From Pseudomonas sp. 8O (lineage in GTDB: Bacteria; Pseudomonadota; Gammaproteobacteria; Pseudomonadales; Pseudomonadaceae): a DNA stretch of 64,000 nt. The stretch spans positions 434,001-498,000 of the forward strand of contig NZ_LR733264.1 in assembly GCF_902506495.1 (NCBI RefSeq). Direction: 5' to 3'. The notes beneath the pieces are model-generated. The model ran no database searches, was not told the origin of the DNA, and saw nothing but the letters and a program-made list of their open reading frames with translations. Shown here in pieces: positions 47,353 through 56,632 of the stretch. Positions within the stretch are counted from its first letter, which is position 1, and every line of letters begins with the position of its first letter. The translations under genes were made by a program, and so were the position numbers.

Positions 47353-50300
47353 ATGTCGGATGCACACACACAGGACGTATTGGACAAGGCCGTCGCCGAA
47401 GGCGGCGCTTACGAGGTGCTGCACAGGCGCCTGCAGGAGCAGGGCCAGCGCCTGCGTGGCTTGACCGAGACGCTCAACGGCCAGCGCCTGGTCGAGTTCG
47501 GCAGCAGTGCGATGGAGGCCATCGGTCGGGTGCGTATTCGCACCGAGAATAACTGCATCGCCCGCGATATCGTCCAGGTCGGCGAGTGCCTGCTGTTCGG
47601 CTACAACGTGTTCCTGGGGCTGAAGAAGGAAACCGGCGTCGCCGATGTGTTCTCCCTCTACCGCCTGGTGGAAACCCCTGACGGCTTCGATGCCGAATCG
47701 GTGCCGCTGGACGGCAGCTTCCTGGCCCAGGCCAGCTTCGTCGCCGATTTCAACGAGCTGTACACCTACTACAAGAACACCCGCCTGCTGCAGTTGGCCA
47801 TTCGTGACGGCAAGCTGCTGGCGAGTTTCCAGATCGGTGAGCGGATCACCGACATCCGCGTGTTCCGCTGGTCCATCTCTACCGACGGTAAGGATGTTCG
47901 CTACATCGATAACCGTGGCGAGCGCGATATCGCGCTGCCGGCGCCGTTCGATTTCGAATGGCAGAAGACCAACCGCGAGATGGTGGTCATGGGTCGCCAT
48001 CCGCATGTGAACATCCTCGACACCCTGTTCGTCGAGACCGTCGGTGGCGACCTCACCATCAAGGTCGAGAACAACACCCAGGACGGCCAGGGTATCTACC
48101 GCGAGGCGGTGGTCGACAAGACTCAGTCGCTGGACGACGCGCAGATCGAATATGCGCGCCTGGGCAGCCTGATCCTGCTCAAGGTGCTGCCGTACCGCGA
48201 AGAGCAGTGGCGCTACCTGGTATTCAACAGCCTGACCCGCCAGGTCGAGCGTATCGATGCCATCGGCCTGGCCTGCGTGCAGCTACCGGAAGACCACGGC
48301 ATCATCTTCCCTGGCGGCTACTACCTGCAGAACGGCGAGTACAAGACCTTCGAGCAGCCCATGGGCGGCATGCGCTTCAAGCGCTCGGTGCGTTCGCCCA
48401 ACGGCGAGGACGTGCAGTACATCTTCTACCACCCGGAAGAAGGCCGCTCGGCGCTGTTCACCTACAACATGATCAATCGCCAGTTGCAAAACCCGATCTT
48501 CGGCCACGGTTACGCGCGCCTGGAAGATGGGCGCATGGTGATCTTCGCCGCCGAGGGCAGCGAACCGACCCGCATCCACCCGATGCAGATCTGGCAGACG
48601 CCGTTCGAGAGCGAGGACCATGCAGCGCGCCAGCCAGCACGCAGTGGTTTCTTCGGGCGCATCGGCAATGCCGAGCTGGTGCGTGGCGTATCCGACCTGC
48701 TGAATCTGAGCCGCGAGATCGACAGCCGCGAAGTGTCGGTGGCGCGCTACACCCAGCTGTGCCAGAACACCCGTCGTCTGTTCGACGTCTACCACTGGCT
48801 GGGCGACGCCCAGTGCGCCGAGCTGGCACCGCTGCTGCGCGAAGTGGCCGCCACTTCCGAGCTGGTCCTCGACGAGTTCGAGAAGGTCGAGAGCATTCGC
48901 CAGCAGTCCAGCCGGGCCATGGCCGAGGCCGAGTCGCGACACAAGAGCCTGCTCTCGGGCCTGCTGGTGGACAGCTGGGATGAGGTGCAGCACTTCGTCG
49001 AGGCGCTCAACGCCATCACCGCACAACGCGGCCAACTGCTGACCATCCGCGACTACCGCTACATCGACGTGGCGCGTATCGACGCCATGGAGACCGAGCT
49101 GCTCGAAGCGCAGGAGCGCGTGGCCGGCGCCACCTCGGCCTTCCTCGCCAGTGATGCGGCGCTGCAACCCTATGTACAGCGGCTGGGCGAGCTGGACGCC
49201 CTGGCGCAGAAGGCCGAGACCGTCACCCAGCTCAATGAACCGCTGGTCGAGATGCAGGAGATGGCCGGCAACCTCGACATGCTGTCGAGCCTGATGGCCT
49301 CGCTGAAGATCGATGACGCCACCCAGCGCACCCGCATCGTCGAGTCGATTTCCGAAGTTTACGCACGGCTCAACCAGGCCAAGGCGCGTGCCGAGCAACG
49401 GCGCAAGGGGCTGGGCTCGGCCGAGACCGTGGCGCAGTTCGGTGCCCAGTTCAAGCTGTTCAGCCAGGGCATCACCAACGCCCTGGCGCTGGCCCAGGAC
49501 CCGGAGAAATGCGACGAACAGCTGTCGCGCCTGCTGGTGCAACTGGAAGAACTGGAAAGCCAGTTCGGTGATCAGGAGCAGTTCCTCAGCGATATTCTCG
49601 GCAAGCGCGAAGAGCTGCTGGAAACCTTCGAGTCGCACAAGCAGAGCCTGCTCGACGAGCGTCAGCGCCGCGCCCAGGGCGTGCTCGACGCCGCCCAGCG
49701 CATCCTCGACAGCCTCGTCCGGCGCACCGCGCGCCTGACCCAGATGGAGGAACTCAACGCCTTCTTCGCCGCCGACCCGCTGATTCTCAAGCTGCGCGAA
49801 ATGGCCGAGCGCCTGCGCGAGCTCAAGGACAGCGTCAAGGCCGACGACGTCGAGGCGCGCCTGAAGGCCGCCCGCGACCAGGCGGTGCGGGCACTGCGTG
49901 ACAAGAGCGAGCTGTTCGAAGAGGGCGGCAACGTCATCAAGCTCGGCCCGCGCCACCGCTTCAGCGTCAACACCCAGGAACTCGATCTGACCCTGATGCC
50001 GCGCGGCGATGCACTGTACCTGCACCTGACCGGTACCGATTTTCTCGAGCCGCTGCGCGATGAAACCCTGGAGGGCCTACGCGACTACTGGCAGGTGTCG
50101 CTGGAGTCCGAATCACCCTCGCTGTACCGCGCCGAATACCTGGCCGGGCTGGTCCTGGACGCCGCCCTGGGCGGGCGTGAAGGGCTGAACCTGGATCTGC
50201 TCAAGACCCATCTGGCGCAGCCGGATGACCTCACCCGACTGATCCGCGACTTCGCCGCGCCGCGCTACAAGGATGCCTACGAGAAAGGTATTCACGACCA

Positions 50301-52590
50301 CGATGCCGCGCTGATCCTCATCCAGCTGCTGCCGCTGCGCGAAAGCGCCGGGCTGCTGCGCTATGCGCCGGCTGCGCGAGGCTTTGCTGCGCTGTTCTGG
50401 AACCGCTGGGGGCAGGATATCGAGGCCGAACTGTGGCCCGAGCGCGCGCGCAGCAGCCTGCACCTGCGGCAGATGTTCGGCAGTGAAGACGGCGTGCTGC
50501 GCTTGCAGGAAGAGATCGCTGCAGCCATGCAGCGCTTCCTCGCCCAGCACCCGCTGACGGTGACGGCAGCGCAGCGCCAGGCGGCCGCGGCCTATCTGGT
50601 CGAGGAGCTGGCGGCCAAGCCCATCGAGTTCACCTTCAGCAAGTACGCCCGGCAACTGCTCGACACCCTGCAGCAGCGCATGCAGGCCAGCCATGTCTGG
50701 GACGACTACCGCGCCGCGCTGGACAACCTGCGCGGCCGGCCGGTGCAGCGCTGGTCGCTGGCGCAGACCTGGCTCGATGGCCTCTGCGCGCAGGACGAAG
50801 CACTGGCCGAGCTGGTCGACTACATTCCCGAAGCCGTGGCCATCAGCCTGCTGGACGACGAGTTCCCGCGTCGCTTCACCGAAGTCGACCTGCGTTTCAC
50901 CGTCAGCGGCCTGCTCGGCGATCACCCGCGTGTGCAGGGTGGTGCCCTGGTATTGGCCATCGACGATTACTTCGCCCGCCTGCAGCAGCACCGCGGCGAC
51001 TTCGTGCCGCAGTTGCAGCGCTACCAGGCGCTGCGCCAGGAAGTCATCAACCGCGAGCGCCAGGCCCTGCGTCTGTCCGAGTTCAAGCCACGGCCGCTGT
51101 CGTCCTTCGTGCGTAACAAGTTGATCAACGATGTGTACCTGGGTTTCATCGGCGACAACCTGGCCAAGCAGATGGGCACCGCTGGCGAGAACAAGCGCAC
51201 CGACCTGATGGGTCTGCTGATGCTCATCTCGCCGCCCGGCTACGGCAAGACCACGCTGATGGAGTACGTGGCGCACCGCCTGGGCCTGATCTTCATGAAG
51301 ATCAACGGCCCGGCCCTGGGCCACGAGGTGCGTTCCATCGACCCGGCGCAGGCGCCGGACGCCACTTCGCGCCAGGAGCTGGAGAAGCTCAACCTGGCGC
51401 TGGAGATGGGCAACAACGTGATGCTCTATGTCGACGACATCCAGCACACCCACCCGGAGTTTCTGCAGAAGTTCATCTCGCTCTGCGACGGCACGCGGCG
51501 CATCGAAGGCGTATGGAAGGGCAAGACCAAGACCTACGACATGCGCGGCAAGAAGTTCTGCGTGGTGATGAGCGGCAACCCGTACACCGAGTCCGGCGAT
51601 GTGTTCAAGATCCCCGACATGCTCGCCAACCGGGCCGACATCTACAACCTGGGTGACACCCTGGGTGGCATGCAGGAAGCCTTCGCGCTGTCCTACATCG
51701 AGAACAGCCTGACGTCCAACCCGGTGCTGGCGCCGCTGGCCACCCGCGACATGGCCGACGTCTACCGCTTCGTCGCCAAGGCCGAGGGCAAGCCGTTCTC
51801 TGCCAACGAGCTGTCGCACACCTACAGCGCCGCCGAGATCAACGAGATCACCTCGACCCTGCAGCGCCTGATGCAGATTCGCGATGTGGTCGGCCGGGTC
51901 AACCAGCAGTACATCGTCAGCGCCGCGCAGGCCGACAGCTACCGCACCGAGCCGCCGTTCAAGCTGCAGGGCAGCTACCGCAACATGAACAAGATGGCCG
52001 AGAAGATCAGCGCGGTGATGAACGACGCCGAGCTGCTGCAACTGATCGCCGACCACTACCAGGGCGAGTCGCAGCTGCTCACCACCGGTGCCGAGGAAAA
52101 CCTGCTCAAGCTTGCCGAGCTGCGCTGTAACCAGACGCCCGAGCAGGCCGAACGCTGGGCGCAGATCAAGCGCGACTTCATGCGCAACAAGGCCATGGGC
52201 GGCAGCGACAGTGATGTCGGTGGCCGCATGGTGGCGCAGCTCAATGATCTGGTCGAGAGCGTGCGTGGCCTGGGCTCGGGCAAGTCGTCCGGCGAGACGC
52301 CGAGCATTCCCTGGGAGCAGCTGCTCGCCGGCCTGGACAACCTCGGCAAGCTGCGTCCGCAGGTTGAGGTGGTTGCGCCGCCACAGCAGGGCACGCAAAA
52401 ATTGCTGGAAAGCCTGGCTGATAGCCTGGAAAACAGCTTCCTGCCGCTGGTCAAGGCGATGGACAAGAAAATCGACATCGATTTGCGTACCCACAACCGC
52501 ATGCTGGAAATCTCCACCCAACTGCGTGACCTCGGCACGCTGCTCGGGCACGAGCAGCGCAACGACGTCTCGGATGACGAGGCGCCGTGA
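47353..52590 (+). CDS. Giant AAA ATPase ('DNA repair ATPase' family)
   Basis: A 1745-residue soluble protein. The N-terminal third (about 1-440) is strand-rich, with repeated motifs such as FGYNVFLGLKKETGVADVF and VFRWSISTDGKDVRYIDNR. Residues about 500-860 are long coiled coil. Residues 1290-1480 hold an AAA module with Walker A PPGYGKTT (K1299), Walker B MLYVDDIQHT (D1361-D1362), and a sensor-like VMSGNPYTESGD. The family is annotated as DNA repair ATPase but I know of no firm biochemistry. It is the centre of the PspA/flotillin cluster. ATG 47353 has AGGA at the right distance; ATG 47344 is an alternative. Confidence 0.9.
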   Translation: MSDAHTQDVLDKAVAEGGAYEVLHRRLQEQGQRLRGLTETLNGQRLVEFGSSAMEAIGRVRIRTENNCIARDIVQVGECLLFGYNVFLGLKKETGVADVFSLYRLVETPDGFDAESVPLDGSFLAQASFVADFNELYTYYKNTRLLQLAIRDGKLLASFQIGERITDIRVFRWSISTDGKDVRYIDNRGERDIALPAPFDFEWQKTNREMVVMGRHPHVNILDTLFVETVGGDLTIKVENNTQDGQGIYREAVVDKTQSLDDAQIEYARLGSLILLKVLPYREEQWRYLVFNSLTRQVERIDAIGLACVQLPEDHGIIFPGGYYLQNGEYKTFEQPMGGMRFKRSVRSPNGEDVQYIFYHPEEGRSALFTYNMINRQLQNPIFGHGYARLEDGRMVIFAAEGSEPTRIHPMQIWQTPFESEDHAARQPARSGFFGRIGNAELVRGVSDLLNLSREIDSREVSVARYTQLCQNTRRLFDVYHWLGDAQCAELAPLLREVAATSELVLDEFEKVESIRQQSSRAMAEAESRHKSLLSGLLVDSWDEVQHFVEALNAITAQRGQLLTIRDYRYIDVARIDAMETELLEAQERVAGATSAFLASDAALQPYVQRLGELDALAQKAETVTQLNEPLVEMQEMAGNLDMLSSLMASLKIDDATQRTRIVESISEVYARLNQAKARAEQRRKGLGSAETVAQFGAQFKLFSQGITNALALAQDPEKCDEQLSRLLVQLEELESQFGDQEQFLSDILGKREELLETFESHKQSLLDERQRRAQGVLDAAQRILDSLVRRTARLTQMEELNAFFAADPLILKLREMAERLRELKDSVKADDVEARLKAARDQAVRALRDKSELFEEGGNVIKLGPRHRFSVNTQELDLTLMPRGDALYLHLTGTDFLEPLRDETLEGLRDYWQVSLESESPSLYRAEYLAGLVLDAALGGREGLNLDLLKTHLAQPDDLTRLIRDFAAPRYKDAYEKGIHDHDAALILIQLLPLRESAGLLRYAPAARGFAALFWNRWGQDIEAELWPERARSSLHLRQMFGSEDGVLRLQEEIAAAMQRFLAQHPLTVTAAQRQAAAAYLVEELAAKPIEFTFSKYARQLLDTLQQRMQASHVWDDYRAALDNLRGRPVQRWSLAQTWLDGLCAQDEALAELVDYIPEAVAISLLDDEFPRRFTEVDLRFTVSGLLGDHPRVQGGALVLAIDDYFARLQQHRGDFVPQLQRYQALRQEVINRERQALRLSEFKPRPLSSFVRNKLINDVYLGFIGDNLAKQMGTAGENKRTDLMGLLMLISPPGYGKTTLMEYVAHRLGLIFMKINGPALGHEVRSIDPAQAPDATSRQELEKLNLALEMGNNVMLYVDDIQHTHPEFLQKFISLCDGTRRIEGVWKGKTKTYDMRGKKFCVVMSGNPYTESGDVFKIPDMLANRADIYNLGDTLGGMQEAFALSYIENSLTSNPVLAPLATRDMADVYRFVAKAEGKPFSANELSHTYSAAEINEITSTLQRLMQIRDVVGRVNQQYIVSAAQADSYRTEPPFKLQGSYRNMNKMAEKISAVMNDAELLQLIADHYQGESQLLTTGAEENLLKLAELRCNQTPEQAERWAQIKRDFMRNKAMGGSDSDVGGRMVAQLNDLVESVRGLGSGKSSGETPSIPWEQLLAGLDNLGKLRPQVEVVAPPQQGTQKLLESLADSLENSFLPLVKAMDKKIDIDLRTHNRMLEISTQLRDLGTLLGHEQRNDVSDDEAP

Positions 52591-53135
52591 GACGAGGCTG
52601 GCTGACCGAGCTGCGCCCGCTGCTGGTGATCAGCGGCGTGATGCTGCTGGTGCAACTGGTCAATGGCGCCTTCGCGGGTGCCTTGAACGTCTGGGGGCTG
52701 CTACCCCGGCATGTCGAGGCGCTGCCCGGTATTCTCTTCGCGCCCTGGCTGCATGGCAGTTGGGCGCATCTGCTCAGCAACCTCAGTGGTCTGCTGGTGC
52801 TCGGCAGCCTGGTGCTGCTGCGCTCGCGTCGCGATTTCTATTTATCCAGCGCCTTCATCATCCTCGGCAGCGGGGCGCTGGTCTGGCTGTTCGGTCGTAC
52901 CGGCCTGCACGTCGGTGCCAGCGGCTGGCTGTTCGGCTTCTGGGGGCTACTCCTGGCGCGCGCGTGGTTCGAGCGCAGCCTGCTCGATCTGCTGTTGGCG
53001 GTGCTGGTGTTCTTCCTTTACGGCGGCTGGTTCTTCGGCCTGCTGCCGCGTGCTGGCGTTTCCTTCGAATACCACCTGGCGGGGGCTTTCTGCGGTGTTC
53101 TCTATGCCGCGCTGAGCCGTCGTAAATATCGTTAA
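52587..53135 (+). CDS. Rhomboid-family intramembrane serine protease
   Basis: A 182-residue membrane protein with about six hydrophobic helices. The rhomboid elements are present: HLLSNLSGLLVLG (structural His/Asn), GASGWLFG with the catalytic serine about S112, and EYHLAGAFCG with the catalytic histidine about H163. It is of the compact rhombosortase-like size. The start overlaps the giant ATPase stop by 4 bp, so both are made together. The substrate is unknown; a membrane protein of the same cluster is an obvious candidate. Confidence 0.88.
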   Translation: MRRGWLTELRPLLVISGVMLLVQLVNGAFAGALNVWGLLPRHVEALPGILFAPWLHGSWAHLLSNLSGLLVLGSLVLLRSRRDFYLSSAFIILGSGALVWLFGRTGLHVGASGWLFGFWGLLLARAWFERSLLDLLLAVLVFFLYGGWFFGLLPRAGVSFEYHLAGAFCGVLYAALSRRKYR

Positions 53136-53147
53136 AAGGGACTTTAA

Positions 53148-53837
53148 ATGGATTTCAATCGACTCGATCAGCAACTGCGTGACAGCCTGGCCGACCTGCG
53201 CCTGAGCAATGAGGAGCGTGACGAGCTGCGCCAGCTGGGCAGTGAACTGAGCAGTGACCAGGTGCGTTTCATGCGCAACCGCGCCTTCGCTCTGGCCCGT
53301 GAATTGATGCGTGAGCCGGAGAACGTCGAGCCAGCGCTGAAATGGCTCGAGCAGGTGATCAAGACCCTCGACAGCGCCGGCAGCGCGCCGCGCGTGGAGC
53401 ATGCCAGCGCTCACTTCAGTCCGGGCGAGAGCTGCCGGCGCAAGATTCGTGAGCTGTGCCGCCAGGCGCGCAAGAGCGTGGATATCTGCGTCTACACCAT
53501 CTCCGACGATCAGCTCAGCGAAGAGGTGCTCGCCTGTCATGAGCGCGGCATCGCCGTGCGGGTGATCACCGACAACGAAAAACAGTTCGATGTCGGCAGC
53601 GATATCCAGTGGCTGCGTGACAAGGGTGTGCCGCTGCGCATCGACGCCGGGCCATATCACATGCACCACAAGTTCGCCCTGTTCGACGGCCGCTTGCTGC
53701 TCAACGGCAGCTTCAACTGGACGCGCAGCGCCACCACCAGCAACGAGGAAAACCTGCTGGTGATCGACCACCCGCAGCTGCTGGCAGCCTACAGTCGTGA
53801 GTTCGAAGCGCTCTGGGCACGTTACGCAGGCAACTGA
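53148..53837 (+). CDS. Phospholipase D-like (HKD) protein, single catalytic motif
   Basis: A 229-residue protein. Residues 1-75 are helical and charged; residues about 85-229 form one PLD domain with HMHHKFALFDGRLLLNGSFN (H-x-K-x4-D-type) and SFNWTRSA. One motif means it must dimerise, like Nuc or mitochondrial PLD6, which act on nucleic acid or cardiolipin. No signal peptide is seen. The stop overlaps the helicase start by 1-3 bp (TGATG), tying it to that gene. Confidence 0.88.
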   Translation: MDFNRLDQQLRDSLADLRLSNEERDELRQLGSELSSDQVRFMRNRAFALARELMREPENVEPALKWLEQVIKTLDSAGSAPRVEHASAHFSPGESCRRKIRELCRQARKSVDICVYTISDDQLSEEVLACHERGIAVRVITDNEKQFDVGSDIQWLRDKGVPLRIDAGPYHMHHKFALFDGRLLLNGSFNWTRSATTSNEENLLVIDHPQLLAAYSREFEALWARYAGN

Positions 53838-56548
53838 TGAATCATCCTCACGCTCGCCAGCTCCTCGGCTTCTACCGCAGCTGCTACCTGGCCGACAGCC
53901 GCGACCTGGACCTGGACAACGTCGGCAAGCTGCCTGCCAACCGCTGGGCCTGGCTCGATGGGCTTGAGGAACTGGCCAGCGGCGGCATACCGCTGTTACC
54001 GCTGTCGGCCGAGCTGGGGCGTGCTTTGGCCGAGGCGCAGGCGCTGTATCAGCGTGAGCTGCAACTGGTCTATGGCGTGCTGCCGATCTGTGGCCGCCTG
54101 CAACTGGAGGGCGGTGGTTCGCAGACGATCTGCGGCCCGCTGTTCTATTACGAGGCGAGCCTGCAACCGACGGCGGACGGGCAGAGCCACTTGCTCGCCA
54201 TCGACCCGCAGCAGGTGCATGGCAACTGGCGTCTGCTGCGCCGTCTGTTCGATGAAAGCGGCAACGCCAGCCTCGATGGTCTGCCACTGCCGATGGCAAC
54301 ACTGGATGCTGCCGCGCTGGGTCAGTTGCTCGCCTGGGTGGCGCGCAATACGCAGGTGCGCGAGGTCAGCGAGGCCGCTGGTTTCCCGCAGTTGGTGAGC
54401 GGCGAGGTGTTGGCCAAGGCTCAGCGGCGTCGCAGTTTGTCGCTGCAGGCGGGTGCCTTCGTCGCGCTGGTACCGCGCGGTAGCGGTAGCCGTGGCATCG
54501 CCCATGAGTTGCAACTGCTGCAGGACGCCGAGCGACTGTCACCTGCCTTGTTGCAGCTGTTGGGCGAAACACCCCCTGTGCAGGCGGTGGGCTCGACCAG
54601 CAGGCCGCAGCGTCTGCCGGCGCAGCTCAGCACTGCCCAGTGCCAGGCGCTGGCCAATGCCGCGCGCCACCCGCTGAGCCAGATTTCCGGACCGCCCGGT
54701 ACCGGCAAGAGCTACAGCCTGGCCGCGCTGGCGCTGGATCGCTATCTGCAGGGTGAGAGCGTGCTGCTGGTCAGCCGCAGTGCCCAGGCGGTGCGCGTGA
54801 TCGCGCACAAGTTGCGTGAGGATTTCGGCCTGCGTGACGGCGTGCTCGAAGGCGACGGCCAGAGCCTGCGCCAGGCCCTGCGCGAGCGTCTGGAGCGGTT
54901 GCTGCAGGGCGAATTCGAATGGGTATCGGAACAAGCCGAAGCGCGTCAACGCAGCGAGCTGGAAGTGCTGACCGAGGCCGAGCTGCGCCTGTCGGCAGAT
55001 TTTCGTAAGCGCTGCGAGCAGGCTGTGCGCTGGAGCCGCCTGTTGCTGCGCGCCGAACGTGGCAGCCTGGCCTTCTGGCAGCGCTGGTTGCAGGTGCCCT
55101 GGGTGCGCAGGCGTATCGGCAGCAGTGTGCGCCCCTGGGCATTGCTGGATGAGTTGCGTGATTGCCAGCAGCGCCGCCAGCTTCTGAGCCGTGAGCACCT
55201 CAATAGTCATCGCGCCCTGAACCTCAAGCGCCTGCTGGTCAGCGACCGCGCGCTGTTCGTGCGTTACAACCAGGCCATTCGCGCGCGCAGCTCACAGCGT
55301 CAACTGGCCTTGTTCGAGGATATCGACCCGGCGCGCCTGCTGGCTGCCTTTCCGATCTGGGTGGTGACCCTGGACGAATTGCACCGCCTGCTGCCACTGC
55401 GTCCGGAATTGTTCGATGTGATGGTGATGGACGAGGCGACGCAGTGCGACATCGCCTCGGCGCTGCCGGCCTTCCAGCGCTGCAAGCGTGCCGTGGTCAC
55501 CGGCGATGCGCGCCAGTTGCGGCACATCTCCTTTCTCTCCCGCGTGCGCGAAACGCAGCTGCTGCAGCGCGCCGGCCTGCAGGCCGAGGAGCGCGAGGCC
55601 TGGAGCTACCGCGACAACAGCGTGCTGGATCTGGTCGGCCTGCAGCTGGCCAGCCAGGAGGCGGTGGTTTTTCTCGATGAGCATTTCCGCAGCCGCCCGG
55701 CGCTGATCCGCTTCAGCAACGAGCTGTTCTACGACCAGCGTCTGCGGGTGATGAAGGAGCGCCCCGGCGTTGATGCCTGCGACAGCCTGCAACTGCTGCG
55801 TATCGAGGGCCAGCGCGGGCGCAACGGTGCCAATGAGGCGGAGGTCGAGCGGGTGCTGGCGCTGATCACGGCGCATCTGGCCGAATACCAGGGTAGCCCG
55901 CTCAAACCTAGCATCGGCGTACTGTCACCGTTTCGCGATCAGGTCGAGCGCATCCGCACGCGTATCGGCGAAACGCTGCCGTTGGAGCAACTGCGCGAGT
56001 TTCGTCTGTTGGTGGATACGCCATACGGCTTTCAGGGCGAGGAGCGCGACCTGATGATCCTCAGTTTCGCCATCGACCGCGAATCGAGCCAGGCGGCCAG
56101 CTACCTGAATCGTGCCGATCTGTTCAATGTCGCCATCACGCGTGCCCGCGAGCGCCAGGTGCTGCTGTTCAGCGGTGACGAACGCCAGTTGCCGGCCATG
56201 CATCTGTTGCGCCGCTATCTGGAATTCCTGCACAAGCCTGGTGTCAGTTGGCAGGCGGGGGCTGTGGAAGTCGCCCGGCAGAACCTGTGTCAGGCGCTCG
56301 AAAGTCAGGGCGTCAGCGTGTGGAGTCACTATCCGCTGGCCGGACAGGTGCTGGATCTGTTCTGCCGCCGCGGCGAAAAATGCCTGGCCATCGACCTGAT
56401 CGGTTTTCCGGGGGAGGGCGAAGGCTTTCTCGAGCTGGAGCGCTACCTGGTGCTGGCGCGCGCCGGGCTGGAGACCTTGCCGCTGAGCTACGGTCTATGG
56501 CGTGAGGCACCGGAGCAGGCGTTGCAGGCGGTACTGGCGCGACTCTGA
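53837..56548 (+). CDS. Superfamily 1 (Upf1/DNA2-like) helicase
   Basis: A 903-residue helicase. The N-terminal 270 residues are a specific accessory region without a clear match. Next come motif I GPPGTGKSYS (K291), motif II DEATQCD (D532-E533), and motif III VVTGDARQL. DEHFRSRP, GVLSPFRDQVERI, the DTPYGFQGEERDLMI loop and motif VI NVAITRARERQ follow. The C-terminal part (about 800-903) resembles a restriction-endonuclease-like segment: VSVWSHYPLAGQVLDLFCRRGEKCLAIDLIG has the D...D-x-K-like spacing, but this is tentative. Last gene of the coupled run. Confidence 0.9.
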   Translation: MNHPHARQLLGFYRSCYLADSRDLDLDNVGKLPANRWAWLDGLEELASGGIPLLPLSAELGRALAEAQALYQRELQLVYGVLPICGRLQLEGGGSQTICGPLFYYEASLQPTADGQSHLLAIDPQQVHGNWRLLRRLFDESGNASLDGLPLPMATLDAAALGQLLAWVARNTQVREVSEAAGFPQLVSGEVLAKAQRRRSLSLQAGAFVALVPRGSGSRGIAHELQLLQDAERLSPALLQLLGETPPVQAVGSTSRPQRLPAQLSTAQCQALANAARHPLSQISGPPGTGKSYSLAALALDRYLQGESVLLVSRSAQAVRVIAHKLREDFGLRDGVLEGDGQSLRQALRERLERLLQGEFEWVSEQAEARQRSELEVLTEAELRLSADFRKRCEQAVRWSRLLLRAERGSLAFWQRWLQVPWVRRRIGSSVRPWALLDELRDCQQRRQLLSREHLNSHRALNLKRLLVSDRALFVRYNQAIRARSSQRQLALFEDIDPARLLAAFPIWVVTLDELHRLLPLRPELFDVMVMDEATQCDIASALPAFQRCKRAVVTGDARQLRHISFLSRVRETQLLQRAGLQAEEREAWSYRDNSVLDLVGLQLASQEAVVFLDEHFRSRPALIRFSNELFYDQRLRVMKERPGVDACDSLQLLRIEGQRGRNGANEAEVERVLALITAHLAEYQGSPLKPSIGVLSPFRDQVERIRTRIGETLPLEQLREFRLLVDTPYGFQGEERDLMILSFAIDRESSQAASYLNRADLFNVAITRARERQVLLFSGDERQLPAMHLLRRYLEFLHKPGVSWQAGAVEVARQNLCQALESQGVSVWSHYPLAGQVLDLFCRRGEKCLAIDLIGFPGEGEGFLELERYLVLARAGLETLPLSYGLWREAPEQALQAVLARL

Positions 56549-56632
56549 CGCTTCTTCGCGGGCTTTCTTGACGCGCGCGGCGATCGTGGCCTAGGCCTTG
56601 GTTAGGTAGACCATCAATGTACCGGGGGACTC

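Noticed and set aside
50113..52551. 812-residue minus-strand frame opposite the giant ATPase
   Set aside because: It is the mirror of a high-GC coding region; the plus frame has Walker motifs and family length, and the minus frame is His/Gln/Val-rich without motifs.
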